DNA of 64,000 nucleotides, from positions 105,291-169,290 of the forward strand of contig NZ_JACSQF010000009.1 of assembly GCF_014836755.1 (NCBI RefSeq). The letters are read 5' to 3'. The position numbers and the translations under genes were made by a program. The first letter of the stretch is position 1. Every line of letters starts with the position of its first letter. Below are positions 1-8,038 of this stretch, piece by piece. The DNA is from Oerskovia merdavium (GTDB lineage Bacteria; Actinomycetota; Actinomycetes; Actinomycetales; Cellulomonadaceae). Below the pieces are notes generated by a model, which made no database searches, had not been told where the DNA came from, and worked only from the letters and a program-made list of their open reading frames with translations.

Positions 1-25
1 CCCCCCCCCCCCCCCCCCCCCCCCC
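1..25. repeat. 25-base poly-C tract upstream of aceB
   Basis: The window opens with 25 consecutive C residues, 43 bases before the aceB start codon. The tract may run further outside the window. It could be a real slipping homopolymer in the aceB promoter region or an assembly artefact; the sequence alone cannot tell. Confidence 0.6.
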
Positions 26-68
26 ACCACTCCCCTCCACCTCGCGGCACAGACCATCGGAGCCCGCC

Positions 69-1850
69 ATGACCAGCACCCTCACGACCCACTCCTCCGG
101 CCCGACGACGTCACGCACCTCGTCCGACCGGCCCACCTCGGCCGGTCAGCACCCCGGCCACCACCACGGGCGCGACGACGACGCGCGGCGCGCGACGCCG
201 TCGGGCACCCTGGACGTCACCGGACACCTGGGCTCGCGCTACCGCGAGATCCTGACCCCCGAAGCCCTCGACTTCCTCACCGCGCTGCACGACCGCTTCC
301 TGGCCGCCCGTCACGGGCTGCTCATGGACCGCCAGCAGCGCCGCCAGGACGTCGCCGACGGGATCGACCCCGACTTCCGCGCCGCGACCCGGCCTGTGCG
401 CGACGACCCGTCGTGGCGCGTCGCCGGCTCGCACGGAGCTCCCGGCCTCGAGGACCGCCGCGTCGAGATCACCGGCCCGACCGACCCCAAGATGGCGATC
501 AACGCCCTCAACTCGAGCGCCAAGGTGTGGCTCGCCGACCAGGAGGACGCGTCCTCGCCCACGTGGCGCAACGTCATCGAGGGCCAGCTCGCGCTGCACG
601 ACGCGATCCGCGGCACGCTCGCGTTCACGTCCCCTGAGGGCAAGCAGTACGCGCTGCGCTCGACCGAGCTGACCGACCTGCCGACCATCGTGTTCCGGCC
701 CCGCGGCTGGCACCTGATCGAGAAGCACCTGCGCTACGTCGACCGCGCGGGCGTGGCGGTCTCGGCCTCGGCGTCGCTCGTGGACTTCGGGCTGTACTTC
801 TTCCACAACGCGCGCGAGCTCGTCGAGCGCGGCCGCGGACCGTACTTCTACCTGCCCAAGCTCGAGGGCTACCGCGAGGCACGCGTCTGGAACGACGTGT
901 TCGTGTTCGCGCAGGAGTACCTGGGGATCGAGCAGGGCACGATCCGCGCGACCGTGCTCGTCGAGACCCTGCCCGCCGCGTTCGAGATGGAGGAGATCCT
1001 CCACGAGCTGCGCGACCACTGCGCAGGGCTCAACGCGGGCCGCTGGGACTACCTGTTCTCGGTCATCAAGTCGTTCCGCACGCGCGGCGACCAGTACGTC
1101 CTGCCCGACCGCTCGCAGGTGCCGATGACCGCCCCGTTCATGCGGGCCTACACCGAGCTCCTCGTCGCGACGTGCCACAAGCGCGGGGCGCACGCGATCG
1201 GCGGCATGAGCGCGTTCATCCCCGACCGCCGCCGACCCGACGTGACCGAGAAGGCGTTCGAGCAGGTCAGCGCCGACAAGCGGCGCGAGGCCGGCGACGG
1301 GTTCGACGGCACCTGGGTCGCGCACCCCGACCTCATCCCCGCGGCGCGGGCCGAGTTCGACGCCGTGCTGGGCGACCGGCCGAACCAGGTCTCGCGCCTT
1401 CGCGACGACGTGAGCGTGGGGCAGCACGAGCTGCTCGACATCGGGTCGGTGCGCCGTGCGGGCGCCACGGTCACCGCAGCCGGCCTGCGGTCCAACGTCT
1501 CGGTGGGCGTGCGGTACATCGAGTCCTGGCTGCGCGGCGTGGGCGCCGCGGCGATCGACCACCTCATGGAGGACGCCGCGACGGCCGAGATCTCCCGCTC
1601 GCAGGTCTGGCAGTGGATCGCGTCCGGGACCCGCACCGAGAACGGGGTGCCCATCACCCGGGCCCGCGTCGAGGCGCTGCTCGCCGAGGTCGTCGACGAC
1701 CTGCCCCGCGGGGAGGGCGACCGGGTCGACGAGGCCGCGCACGTGTTCCGCGCCGTCGCGCTCGCCGAGGACTTCCCGACGTTCCTGACCATCGGTGCGT
1801 ACTCGCAGTTCCTGGTCGGGTCGGACGTGGACGGGCCGCGCGAGGGCTGA
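69..1850 (+). CDS. aceB: Malate synthase A (glyoxylate cycle)
   Basis: Cytosolic enzyme that condenses glyoxylate with acetyl-CoA to give malate, the second step of the glyoxylate shunt. The 593-residue protein has the malate synthase A body: PTDPKMAINALNS near residue 140, the Arg-Gly-Trp block RPRGWHLIEKHL, the KLEGYREARVWNDVF stretch, the LVETLPAAFEMEEIL metal-site region, and MSAFIPDR followed by GFDGTWVAHPDLIP. These are typical of the family and the length is slightly above the usual 530-550. The excess is an N-terminal tail of about 45 residues rich in Ser, Thr and His (HPGHHHGRDDD) with no visible domain. A GGAG Shine-Dalgarno lies just before the ATG, so the long N-terminus seems genuine. 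No aceA partner is present in the window. Confidence 0.95.
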   Translation: MTSTLTTHSSGPTTSRTSSDRPTSAGQHPGHHHGRDDDARRATPSGTLDVTGHLGSRYREILTPEALDFLTALHDRFLAARHGLLMDRQQRRQDVADGIDPDFRAATRPVRDDPSWRVAGSHGAPGLEDRRVEITGPTDPKMAINALNSSAKVWLADQEDASSPTWRNVIEGQLALHDAIRGTLAFTSPEGKQYALRSTELTDLPTIVFRPRGWHLIEKHLRYVDRAGVAVSASASLVDFGLYFFHNARELVERGRGPYFYLPKLEGYREARVWNDVFVFAQEYLGIEQGTIRATVLVETLPAAFEMEEILHELRDHCAGLNAGRWDYLFSVIKSFRTRGDQYVLPDRSQVPMTAPFMRAYTELLVATCHKRGAHAIGGMSAFIPDRRRPDVTEKAFEQVSADKRREAGDGFDGTWVAHPDLIPAARAEFDAVLGDRPNQVSRLRDDVSVGQHELLDIGSVRRAGATVTAAGLRSNVSVGVRYIESWLRGVGAAAIDHLMEDAATAEISRSQVWQWIASGTRTENGVPITRARVEALLAEVVDDLPRGEGDRVDEAAHVFRAVALAEDFPTFLTIGAYSQFLVGSDVDGPREG

Positions 1851-1876
1851 CCACCTGAGCGGGGACCGGCGCTCGG

Positions 1877-1930
1877 GGTGCCGGTGCCGGTGCTGGTGCT
1901 GGTGCTGGTGCCGGTGCCGGTGCTGGTGCC
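1877..1930. repeat. Nine-unit GGTGCC/GGTGCT hexanucleotide repeat
   Basis: Nine consecutive 6-base units, GGTGCC or GGTGCT, fill these 54 bases after aceB and run directly into the palindromic repeat at 1931. Read in frame the units would encode Gly-Ala or Val-Pro type repeats, but no credible gene uses them. The tract lies in the 1851-2204 gap, which otherwise holds the palindrome and a stretch with short GACCC/GGCCC repeats. Confidence 0.8.
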
Positions 1931-1983
1931 GAGAACGAGGTTGTGGTCGTTATCGAGGGGATAGCGACCACAACCTCGTTCTC
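1931..1983. repeat. Palindromic intergenic repeat, copy 1
   Basis: Arms at 1931-1954 and 1960-1983 are complementary over 24 bases with one G/T wobble, around a 5-base loop. The outer arm begins GAGAACGAGGTTGTGGTCG. The core GAGNACGAGGTTGYGGTC is shared with the palindromes at 14194 and 36978. It could form a strong hairpin and may serve aceB as a terminator, but no T-tract follows; the recurrence suggests a dispersed palindromic element. Confidence 0.8.
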
Positions 1984-2204
1984 GTGTGCACGGAACCCCG
2001 TGCTCGGCCGCGGCAGCAGCGGCCGCAGCGCATGGCCCGGTCCGACCCGACCCGACCCGTTCCGGCCCGGTCCGACGCCCTGGCCTGCACGGATACCCCT
2101 GGCGCGCAGCCGCTCCCAGGTGGGATGATCCGGGCGCGCGGCGCGCGAGCTGCCGAGCGACACCCTTCCCGGACCAGCCGGTCCCGTCGCACCGTGGAGC
2201 ACCC

Positions 2205-3218
2205 GTGAGTGATCTGTTCGCCCCGCCCTCGTCACCGACCCCCGGGTCGACGCCGGGCATGCCCGTCGGCACTGTGCCGCAGGCACCGCACGAGCCGCTC
2301 CCGCCGCCGCCGGTGCCGGCCCCCGCCCCGGGCACCGGCACCGGCACCGGTCCTGACACCGGCCCGCAGAGCAGCACCGCCCAGCCTCCGGCGAACATCC
2401 TGCCCATCACGCCGGGCGTCACCCCCGGCATCCCTCCGGTCGGCAGAATCCCCCACCCCGGTCAGGTATCGCCACCCCCCGCCGCACCGGGCACACCCAA
2501 CCCGTACGGTCCCCTGCGCCCCCACGCCCTGGGTCAGGGCTCGGCGGCGGGTGCTCCAGCGCCCGGAGCCAGGCCGCGCGGCCCCTCGCGCGTCCTGGTC
2601 GGGGTCCTCGCGGGCGTCGCGGGCCTGGTCATCGGTGGTGTCGGCGCGACCGCGGCGACCCTGGCAGTGGTCGCAGGCAACGAGCTCTTCGCCGACGCCG
2701 CGGCCGAGCCGTGGTCCGCGGGGCCCGCTCCTGACGAGGAGTCGTGGGACGAGTACCACGAGGAGGACCCGCTCGCGGGCGAGGACGGCGGGACCTTCGA
2801 CGACCCGTGGGCGCTCGAGGGCGAGGTGTACACCGACGAGTGGTCGGTCCTGCTCGAGATCCCGCACGAGGCGACCGCCGAGATCCTCGCGCACAACGAC
2901 GTCAACGTGGCACCGGCCGAGGGCATGGAGTACTGGATCGTCCCGGTCGACGCGATGTACGTCGGGCCGTCGAGCACCGTGACCGCCCACGGGTCGATCG
3001 ACCTCTGGTTCGTGGACCGGGACGGCACCGAGTACGAGGAGGGCTGCGGCGACGTCCCCGACTCCCTCGTCGGCACGGGCCTGATCGGCACGGACGACTC
3101 GGCCCGGGGCAACGTCTGCCTCGAGGTCCCTGCGGGGGCGGACGGCCTGTGGGTCCTCGCGGTCGACGACTACATGCCGGTCCACCTGTCCACCGACGTG
3201 GCGATCACCGAGTCCTGA
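2205..3218 (+). CDS. Membrane-anchored protein with Pro-rich N-terminus and DUF4352-like external domain
   Basis: Hypothetical protein of 337 residues. The GTG start at 2205 is chosen because GTGGAG precedes it and the upstream part of the open frame runs through intergenic repeats. Residues 1-125 are Pro/Thr/Gly-rich and presumably cytoplasmic. Residues about 130-158 form one strong transmembrane helix (VLVGVLAGVAGLVIGGVG). An acidic linker follows, then a beta-rich external domain containing DEWSVLL, EYWIVPVDAMYVG, CGDVPDSL and GNVCLEVPAGADGLWVL. The last part aligns by eye with the lipoprotein at 36276-36941 (DWSLVLG, EFWIVPVTATYQG, CGVIPGDL, GNVCVAVPAGAPGLW), including two Cys that probably form a disulfide. 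The fold resembles the DUF4352 group; the function is unknown. Confidence 0.75.
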   Translation: MSDLFAPPSSPTPGSTPGMPVGTVPQAPHEPLPPPPVPAPAPGTGTGTGPDTGPQSSTAQPPANILPITPGVTPGIPPVGRIPHPGQVSPPPAAPGTPNPYGPLRPHALGQGSAAGAPAPGARPRGPSRVLVGVLAGVAGLVIGGVGATAATLAVVAGNELFADAAAEPWSAGPAPDEESWDEYHEEDPLAGEDGGTFDDPWALEGEVYTDEWSVLLEIPHEATAEILAHNDVNVAPAEGMEYWIVPVDAMYVGPSSTVTAHGSIDLWFVDRDGTEYEEGCGDVPDSLVGTGLIGTDDSARGNVCLEVPAGADGLWVLAVDDYMPVHLSTDVAITES

Positions 3219-3239
3219 GACACGCTCCTCGACGACGCC

Positions 3240-5342
3240 TCACCACGCGAGCGCGTCGCGCAGCTTGTCCTCGAGCCGTGCCGACAACGCCAGGTCGTCG
3301 CGCACCGCGGTGCGCTCGGCGACGGCACGGCGGGGGCTGCTCGTGATGATGCCGTCGACGCCGCCGCGGAACTGGGACCGCATCGCGGCCGGGTCGTTGA
3401 CGGTCCACACGTAGACGTCGATCCCGGCCGCGCGCGCCTCGGCCCGCACGCGCGAGGAGTCGGACGACTGCTCGATCGCGACGAAGTCGACGGGCAGGAC
3501 CCCGAGCTGCCCGCGCAGGAACGGGACGACGTAGCCGACCGCGATCTCCGGGCCGAGCGCGTGCACCTCGTCGGCCTGCTCCGGGTAGATCGACTGGACC
3601 AGGTACTGGTCCGCGACGCCGTGCGCCCGCAGGAGCGCGACGACGTCCGCGACGAACGTCGGCGTCTCGTGGCCGTGCGCCTTGAGCTCGACCAGGAGCG
3701 GCACGTCGAGCTCCTGGGCGCGCTCGACGAACTCCTCGAGCGACGGGATGGTCGCCTCGAACCCGCCCTGGCGGATGGTGGTCGAGGTGAGCTCGTCGAG
3801 CGTCATGGTGTGCACGGCCCGGTCGGATCCCGCGAGGCGTCGCAGGGTCAGGTCGTGGAAGACGACGAGCCCGCCGTCCGCGGCCTGGAGCACGTCGAGC
3901 TCGACGTAGTCCGCACCGAGCGCCGCGGCGGACTCGAGCGACGCGATCGAGTTCTCGACCCCCCCGCCCGGGTCGCCGCGGTGTGCGATCACCGCACCGG
4001 GCTCCTCACGCGCGAGAGTCGTCATGGCGTGCGTGTTGGCCGCGGTGACCGCGACGAGCACCAGCACGGCAGCCAGCCCGACGGCGGCACGCACGCCGCG
4101 CGGTCGGCTCGCCCAGCCGCTGCCGAGGACGGGCGACACGCGACCCGACGAGCCCGCCGTGCGCGACGAGCCCACCGCCGCAGTCACGACCCCGATCGCC
4201 GAACCGACCGCGGCCTCCTCGATCGGGCCTTCCTCGCCGTCCCGCAGATCCGCGTCCCCGGACACCGGCAGCTCCGCGGAGCCTGCCACCTGCCCGGGCG
4301 ACGAGGCGCTCCCGTCGGGTGCCGCGCCGTCGGGCAGCGACTCCCGCCGCTCCCCCGCGACCGCGACCACGACCTGCGCGAGCAACGCCGCGACGAAGCC
4401 CACGAGCACGAACCCGACCACCTGCACGAGCGTGAGCGTCACACCCGCGACGACCGGCGCGGCGCCCGGCGCCGCCAGGTCGGCGACGCGCGTCGGGACC
4501 AGCGCGAGCGTCACGATGCCCGCCGCGACCACGACCACACCGAGCGCGACCACCGCGAACGTGCCCAGGAGACGCGGCCAGAGCCCGCGCGTCGCACGCC
4601 AGCTCGCGGCCATGGAGCCCGACACCGAGGCGTCGGACGTCAGCAGGAACGCGAGCGTCAGGACCAGCCGCAGGTTGAGGTAGAGGACCCCCGCGAGGAA
4701 CGCGACGTAGACGTAGACGCCGCCGTCGAACTTCAGGAGCTCCCCGACGACGAACTCCGGGATCGCGATGCCGCGCACCAGGAACGCCGCGGTGCCGAAG
4801 TTGCCCACGGGCACGAGCACGAAGAAGTACCCCACGAACAGCAGGAGCTGCGGGCCGAGGAGCTTGCGGCTCGTGCGTGCGAGGTCCGCGCCGACGGCCC
4901 GCACCGAGACCGGCTCCCCCGCGCGCAGCCGCGCGCCGATCGCGAGGAACGCGCCCTGCTGGAACAGGACCACGACCGACGCGACGAGCGCCACGACCAG
5001 CAGGAGGATCACCGCGACCGGGCTCGACAGGACGCGCAGCACGTTGAGGTGCGTGAGAGCGCCGGCGCCCGCGGCCGCGAGCGCCAGGTCGAACAGCCAC
5101 ACCATGAGCGGGACCGCGACGAGCACCGCGGTGCCCTGCAGGAGCAGCACCGCCCGCAGGTAGGTCGGCAGGTGCGCGCGGACCGTGCGGGCGGCGGGAC
5201 CGAGCAGCGCGGGGCGCTGCGGTCGGTCGCGGCGTGGGCGCCGCGTTCCGTCGGCGTCGGGCCGGTCGTCGGCGCCCGGGCGCGGCGCGCCGGCGCGGGC
5301 CGGGGTGGGACGGGTGGCAGTCGGGCGGGCAGCTGGTGGCAC
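3240..5342 (-). CDS. Membrane glycerophosphodiester phosphodiesterase
   Basis: Predicted 700-residue integral membrane enzyme that hydrolyses glycerophosphodiesters to glycerol-3-phosphate and an alcohol. Residues about 50-350 contain six or more hydrophobic helices of the type found in GDPD-linked membrane domains. A Ser/Gly-rich acidic linker and another helix follow. The C-terminal 250 residues are a GDPD catalytic domain: HRGDPGGGVENS near residue 452 (catalytic His-Arg-Gly and Glu-Asn), ELDV for metal binding, VFHDLTLRR with the second catalytic His, and LLVELKAHG. The last residues TSSPRRAV match the usual end of the family. The GTG start at 5342 is the first available; starts a little further in are possible. 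It is last in a run of minus-strand genes from 7941. Confidence 0.88.
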   Translation of the reverse strand: MPPAARPTATRPTPARAGAPRPGADDRPDADGTRRPRRDRPQRPALLGPAARTVRAHLPTYLRAVLLLQGTAVLVAVPLMVWLFDLALAAAGAGALTHLNVLRVLSSPVAVILLLVVALVASVVVLFQQGAFLAIGARLRAGEPVSVRAVGADLARTSRKLLGPQLLLFVGYFFVLVPVGNFGTAAFLVRGIAIPEFVVGELLKFDGGVYVYVAFLAGVLYLNLRLVLTLAFLLTSDASVSGSMAASWRATRGLWPRLLGTFAVVALGVVVVAAGIVTLALVPTRVADLAAPGAAPVVAGVTLTLVQVVGFVLVGFVAALLAQVVVAVAGERRESLPDGAAPDGSASSPGQVAGSAELPVSGDADLRDGEEGPIEEAAVGSAIGVVTAAVGSSRTAGSSGRVSPVLGSGWASRPRGVRAAVGLAAVLVLVAVTAANTHAMTTLAREEPGAVIAHRGDPGGGVENSIASLESAAALGADYVELDVLQAADGGLVVFHDLTLRRLAGSDRAVHTMTLDELTSTTIRQGGFEATIPSLEEFVERAQELDVPLLVELKAHGHETPTFVADVVALLRAHGVADQYLVQSIYPEQADEVHALGPEIAVGYVVPFLRGQLGVLPVDFVAIEQSSDSSRVRAEARAAGIDVYVWTVNDPAAMRSQFRGGVDGIITSSPRRAVAERTAVRDDLALSARLEDKLRDALAW

Positions 5343-5404
5343 GAGCGAAGCCTACGGTCGCGCGGGTGAGCCGTTCGTACCGCGGTCGGCCCCCGCGGGC
5401 GACT

Positions 5405-6262
5405 TCACCCGGGTGACGCGTACGTGATGCGCGTAGCCGGGGGCCCGTCGCCCGAGGCGCCCTGCGCCCGGACGCCGCTGCCCTCCTCGCCCGCGCCCAC
5501 GACGAGCTCGGCGACGGTCGTGAGCACGATCAGCGGGAGCAGCAGCGGCAGCGCGACGAACCCGGTCCCGGCCGCGCCGAGCAGGCTCCCGACGGCGGCG
5601 GGCACCCACCGTGGACGGCTCCCGCCCGCGGCGGGGCGGCTCTCGACCCCGAGCAGGACGGCCAGGACGAGCAGCGCGGCGGCGGCGCCTCCTGCGACGA
5701 TCCAGGCGCCGGTGACCCATGGCGCCCCGGCCCCTGCGGCTCCCAGGCAGAGCGCGGCGATCCCCGCGACGACGGCCAGCAGGAACACGACCGCGAGCGG
5801 GACATGGCCGAAGAGCCGGACCGCGGCCCACATGAGCAGCCGACGGACGGGTCCCGTCCCCGACTGGCGCAGCGTCTCGCGGAAGAGGTGGTCGGCGTCG
5901 CGGCGCGCAGCCCGTCGCGCGCTCGCGGGGGCGGCGGACGCGGCGAGCTCCCGCGAGGCCGCGTCGTGCAGGATCGCCGGGAGCGTCTGGCGGCCGTAGC
6001 TCGCGATCACTCCCCACAACGGCACGGGCACCGACGCGAGGTCGGTCACGAGTCCCTGCGGCACGGTCTGCTCGACGCTCGCGCGACGCCAGACCGGCCC
6101 GTCCGCCGTCTGCTCGTCGGCGGGCCGTGAGCTGTGGCCGAACTCGGTCAGGACCTCGAACCACACCTTCCAGCGGCCCGTCACGGGAAGCTGGCGCAGG
6201 TCGACCGTCGTGGCCGTCGTCCATCGGTCGGGGTCGCCCGCGAGCGGGGCGAGGAAGGGCAC
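5405..6262 (-). CDS. DUF1353 family protein with C-terminal membrane helices
   Basis: Residues about 20-110 carry the DUF1353 signature: the segment VTDLASVPVPLWG followed by SYGRQTLPAILHD, matching the family pattern of an Asp-X-Ala-Ser-X-Pro block, a Gly-Arg and a final His-Asp. DUF1353 proteins are often phage-linked or small cytosolic proteins of unknown function. This one is unusual in adding about 150 residues with three or four hydrophobic segments (AVVFLLAVVAGIAALCLG and LLLPLIVLTTVAELVVG among them), which suggests a membrane-anchored version. The 285-residue reading starts at a GTG only 9 bases after the 5'-nucleotidase gene, so the two are probably co-transcribed. Confidence 0.7.
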   Translation of the reverse strand: MPFLAPLAGDPDRWTTATTVDLRQLPVTGRWKVWFEVLTEFGHSSRPADEQTADGPVWRRASVEQTVPQGLVTDLASVPVPLWGVIASYGRQTLPAILHDAASRELAASAAPASARRAARRDADHLFRETLRQSGTGPVRRLLMWAAVRLFGHVPLAVVFLLAVVAGIAALCLGAAGAGAPWVTGAWIVAGGAAAALLVLAVLLGVESRPAAGGSRPRWVPAAVGSLLGAAGTGFVALPLLLPLIVLTTVAELVVGAGEEGSGVRAQGASGDGPPATRITYASPG

Positions 6263-6271
6263 GGTGCTCCC

Positions 6272-7345
6272 TCAGCCAGCGGGGACGAGCGCCGGGGCGT
6301 CGGGCGCGGGTGGCGCCACCTCGTTCGTCACGCCGTACGGCACCAGGACGCTCGCGACCTCGCGCGCCACGGGGTCGAGGTGCCCGCGCTGGTCGTCGAA
6401 GAAGATGTGCGGGCGCAGGACGCGCAGCACGCGCCCCTTGTCCGCTCCCCCCAGGAAGAACGCGTCGTTGACCGTGACGCCCCACGAGCGCAGGGTGTTG
6501 ACGGCCCGCTCGTGCGAGGGCGCGCTGCGGGCCGTGACGATCGAGACGCGCACGCGGGGCCGGTAGCCCGGGTCCTCGGCGACCCGCTCCTCCTCGCGCC
6601 GCTGGATGGTGCTCAGCGCGCGCAGGAACGGGAGGATCGGTCCGGCGTGGTGCTCGGTGATCTTGCGCGCGCTCTCGTACTGGTGGAACTGCTCGAGCCC
6701 GCCCGACTGGAAGATGCGCTCGGCGCTGTCGTCGGCGAGCACGCCGTCGAAGTCGAACGCCACGCGCAGCTCCCCGGCCTCAGCGGCGGCCTCGACCGCC
6801 GTCTCCACCGCGACCGGAGCGTCTCCCGGGGCGACGCGAGCGCCGGACGTGCGCGTCGCCGTCGGGCCGGGCGGGGCGACGTGCCCGACGGCGGCGCTCC
6901 CCAGGACCTGCCCGGCCGGGTGTCCCAGCGTGGTCGCCGCGCGCACGTCGCCCGCGTCCCCCGAGAGGAACAGCGAGATGTTGAGCGCCGGGATGTACGC
7001 GTAGGGCGCGACGCCCTGCGTGAAGATCGCCCGGCTGATGGGCAGCCCGTAGGCCGCGACCGAGCTCATGACGCGCAGGCCCGTCGAGGGGTCGTTCTTG
7101 GACAGGATGAAGACCTCGACCAACGGGTCTCCCGCCGCGGGCGACAGGTCGTTGAGGCTCAGGAGCCGCTGGACGAACTCGAACGCGACACCGGGCCGGA
7201 GCATGCGGTCCCGGTACTTGTCCTGGTAGGCGCGGTAGGCGTCGATCCCCTGCTCGTCGAAGACCCGTTGGGACGTCGAGAGGTCGAACAACGCGCTCGA
7301 GGAGACACCGACGACGAGCCGGTGGTCGAGGTCGTAGGGCGGCAC
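6272..7345 (-). CDS. 5'-nucleotidase, cytosolic NT5C1-like family
   Basis: Protein of 357 residues of the 5'-nucleotidase family PF06189, expected to dephosphorylate nucleoside monophosphates in the cytoplasm. Visible landmarks are VVGVSSSALFDL at the N-terminus, EVFILSKNDPSTGLRVMSSV near residue 75, FTQGVAPYAYIPALNISLFLS, and the haloacid-dehalogenase-like motif VAFDFDGVLADDSAE near residue 195 with its paired Asp. LGGADKGRVL and FFDDQRGHL near the end complete the HAD fold. The GTG at 7345 is chosen because an AAGGAG box lies five bases upstream; the open frame reaches further but has no such box. An Ala/Pro-rich insertion sits before the HAD motif. Confidence 0.85.
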   Translation of the reverse strand: MPPYDLDHRLVVGVSSSALFDLSTSQRVFDEQGIDAYRAYQDKYRDRMLRPGVAFEFVQRLLSLNDLSPAAGDPLVEVFILSKNDPSTGLRVMSSVAAYGLPISRAIFTQGVAPYAYIPALNISLFLSGDAGDVRAATTLGHPAGQVLGSAAVGHVAPPGPTATRTSGARVAPGDAPVAVETAVEAAAEAGELRVAFDFDGVLADDSAERIFQSGGLEQFHQYESARKITEHHAGPILPFLRALSTIQRREEERVAEDPGYRPRVRVSIVTARSAPSHERAVNTLRSWGVTVNDAFFLGGADKGRVLRVLRPHIFFDDQRGHLDPVAREVASVLVPYGVTNEVAPPAPDAPALVPAG

Positions 7346-7422
7346 GGGGACTCCTTCAGGACGGGGGGGCCGGCAGCGCAGGTGCGGTCGCCGGCTCGGT
7401 GACGACGGTCGGGACGGCGGTC

Positions 7423-7941
7423 TCAGGAGGGCTCGGGCGGGCGGCGCACCTGGTCGTGCGGGTGGCGGCGCGAGTACCGCTTCACGCACTCCTTGCACAT
7501 CGGCATGGTCGGGAGGCGCTCGGCCTCGCGCGGGGTCATCTCGCCGATGACCTTGGCCCCGCACAGCCCCCGGTCGGGGTGCACGATGTGCCCCCACTCG
7601 GACTCCCAGCGGTAGCCGAACCGGTAGGGCGGGCGCACCTGGAACTCGCGCACCTGCGGGGCCGAGCGCAGGACCGCGGCCTTGTCGAGCGTCTCCTCGC
7701 CGTATCCCTGCGGCTGGCGCTGGCACACGTGCCGCACCCGGAACGGCATGGTCGGCGAGTACGCGAGCTGCGTCCCGGGCACGGCCCCCCGGTTCGACGT
7801 CAGGAACCAGCGCACCTCGTCGCCCGCGTGCACGCTGCGGACCTCGTCGAGCGCGAAGGCCCGACGACGACCGTCGTAGCACGGCAGCCACTGGACGTCG
7901 GCTCCGCACTGCTCGCAGCGCCCGACCCGCACGCCGCTCAT
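7423..7941 (-). CDS. Hypothetical protein with zinc-binding Cys pairs
   Basis: No family is recognised. The 172-residue protein starts with CEQCGADVQWLPCYDGRRR, a Cys-X2-Cys pair followed by Cys, and ends with GLCGAKVIGEMTPREAERLPTMPMCKECVKRY, a second set of Cys residues. The two clusters could bind one or two zinc ions. The middle part is rich in aromatic and basic residues (FRVRHVCQRQPQ, RPPYRFGYRWESEWGHIVHPDRG). It is first in the minus-strand run that continues into the nucleotidase 77 bases downstream. The 98-base gap to the nirK gene shows no clear signal. Confidence 0.65.
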   Translation of the reverse strand: MSGVRVGRCEQCGADVQWLPCYDGRRRAFALDEVRSVHAGDEVRWFLTSNRGAVPGTQLAYSPTMPFRVRHVCQRQPQGYGEETLDKAAVLRSAPQVREFQVRPPYRFGYRWESEWGHIVHPDRGLCGAKVIGEMTPREAERLPTMPMCKECVKRYSRRHPHDQVRRPPEPS

Positions 7942-8038
7942 GCGAGCAGGCTCGGGGTGTCGACGTGCATGCTGCCTCCGGCGGACGATCGGGTACGGAC
8001 CGATGACACCCTACGTCCCGACCGCCCACCCGGACCGA

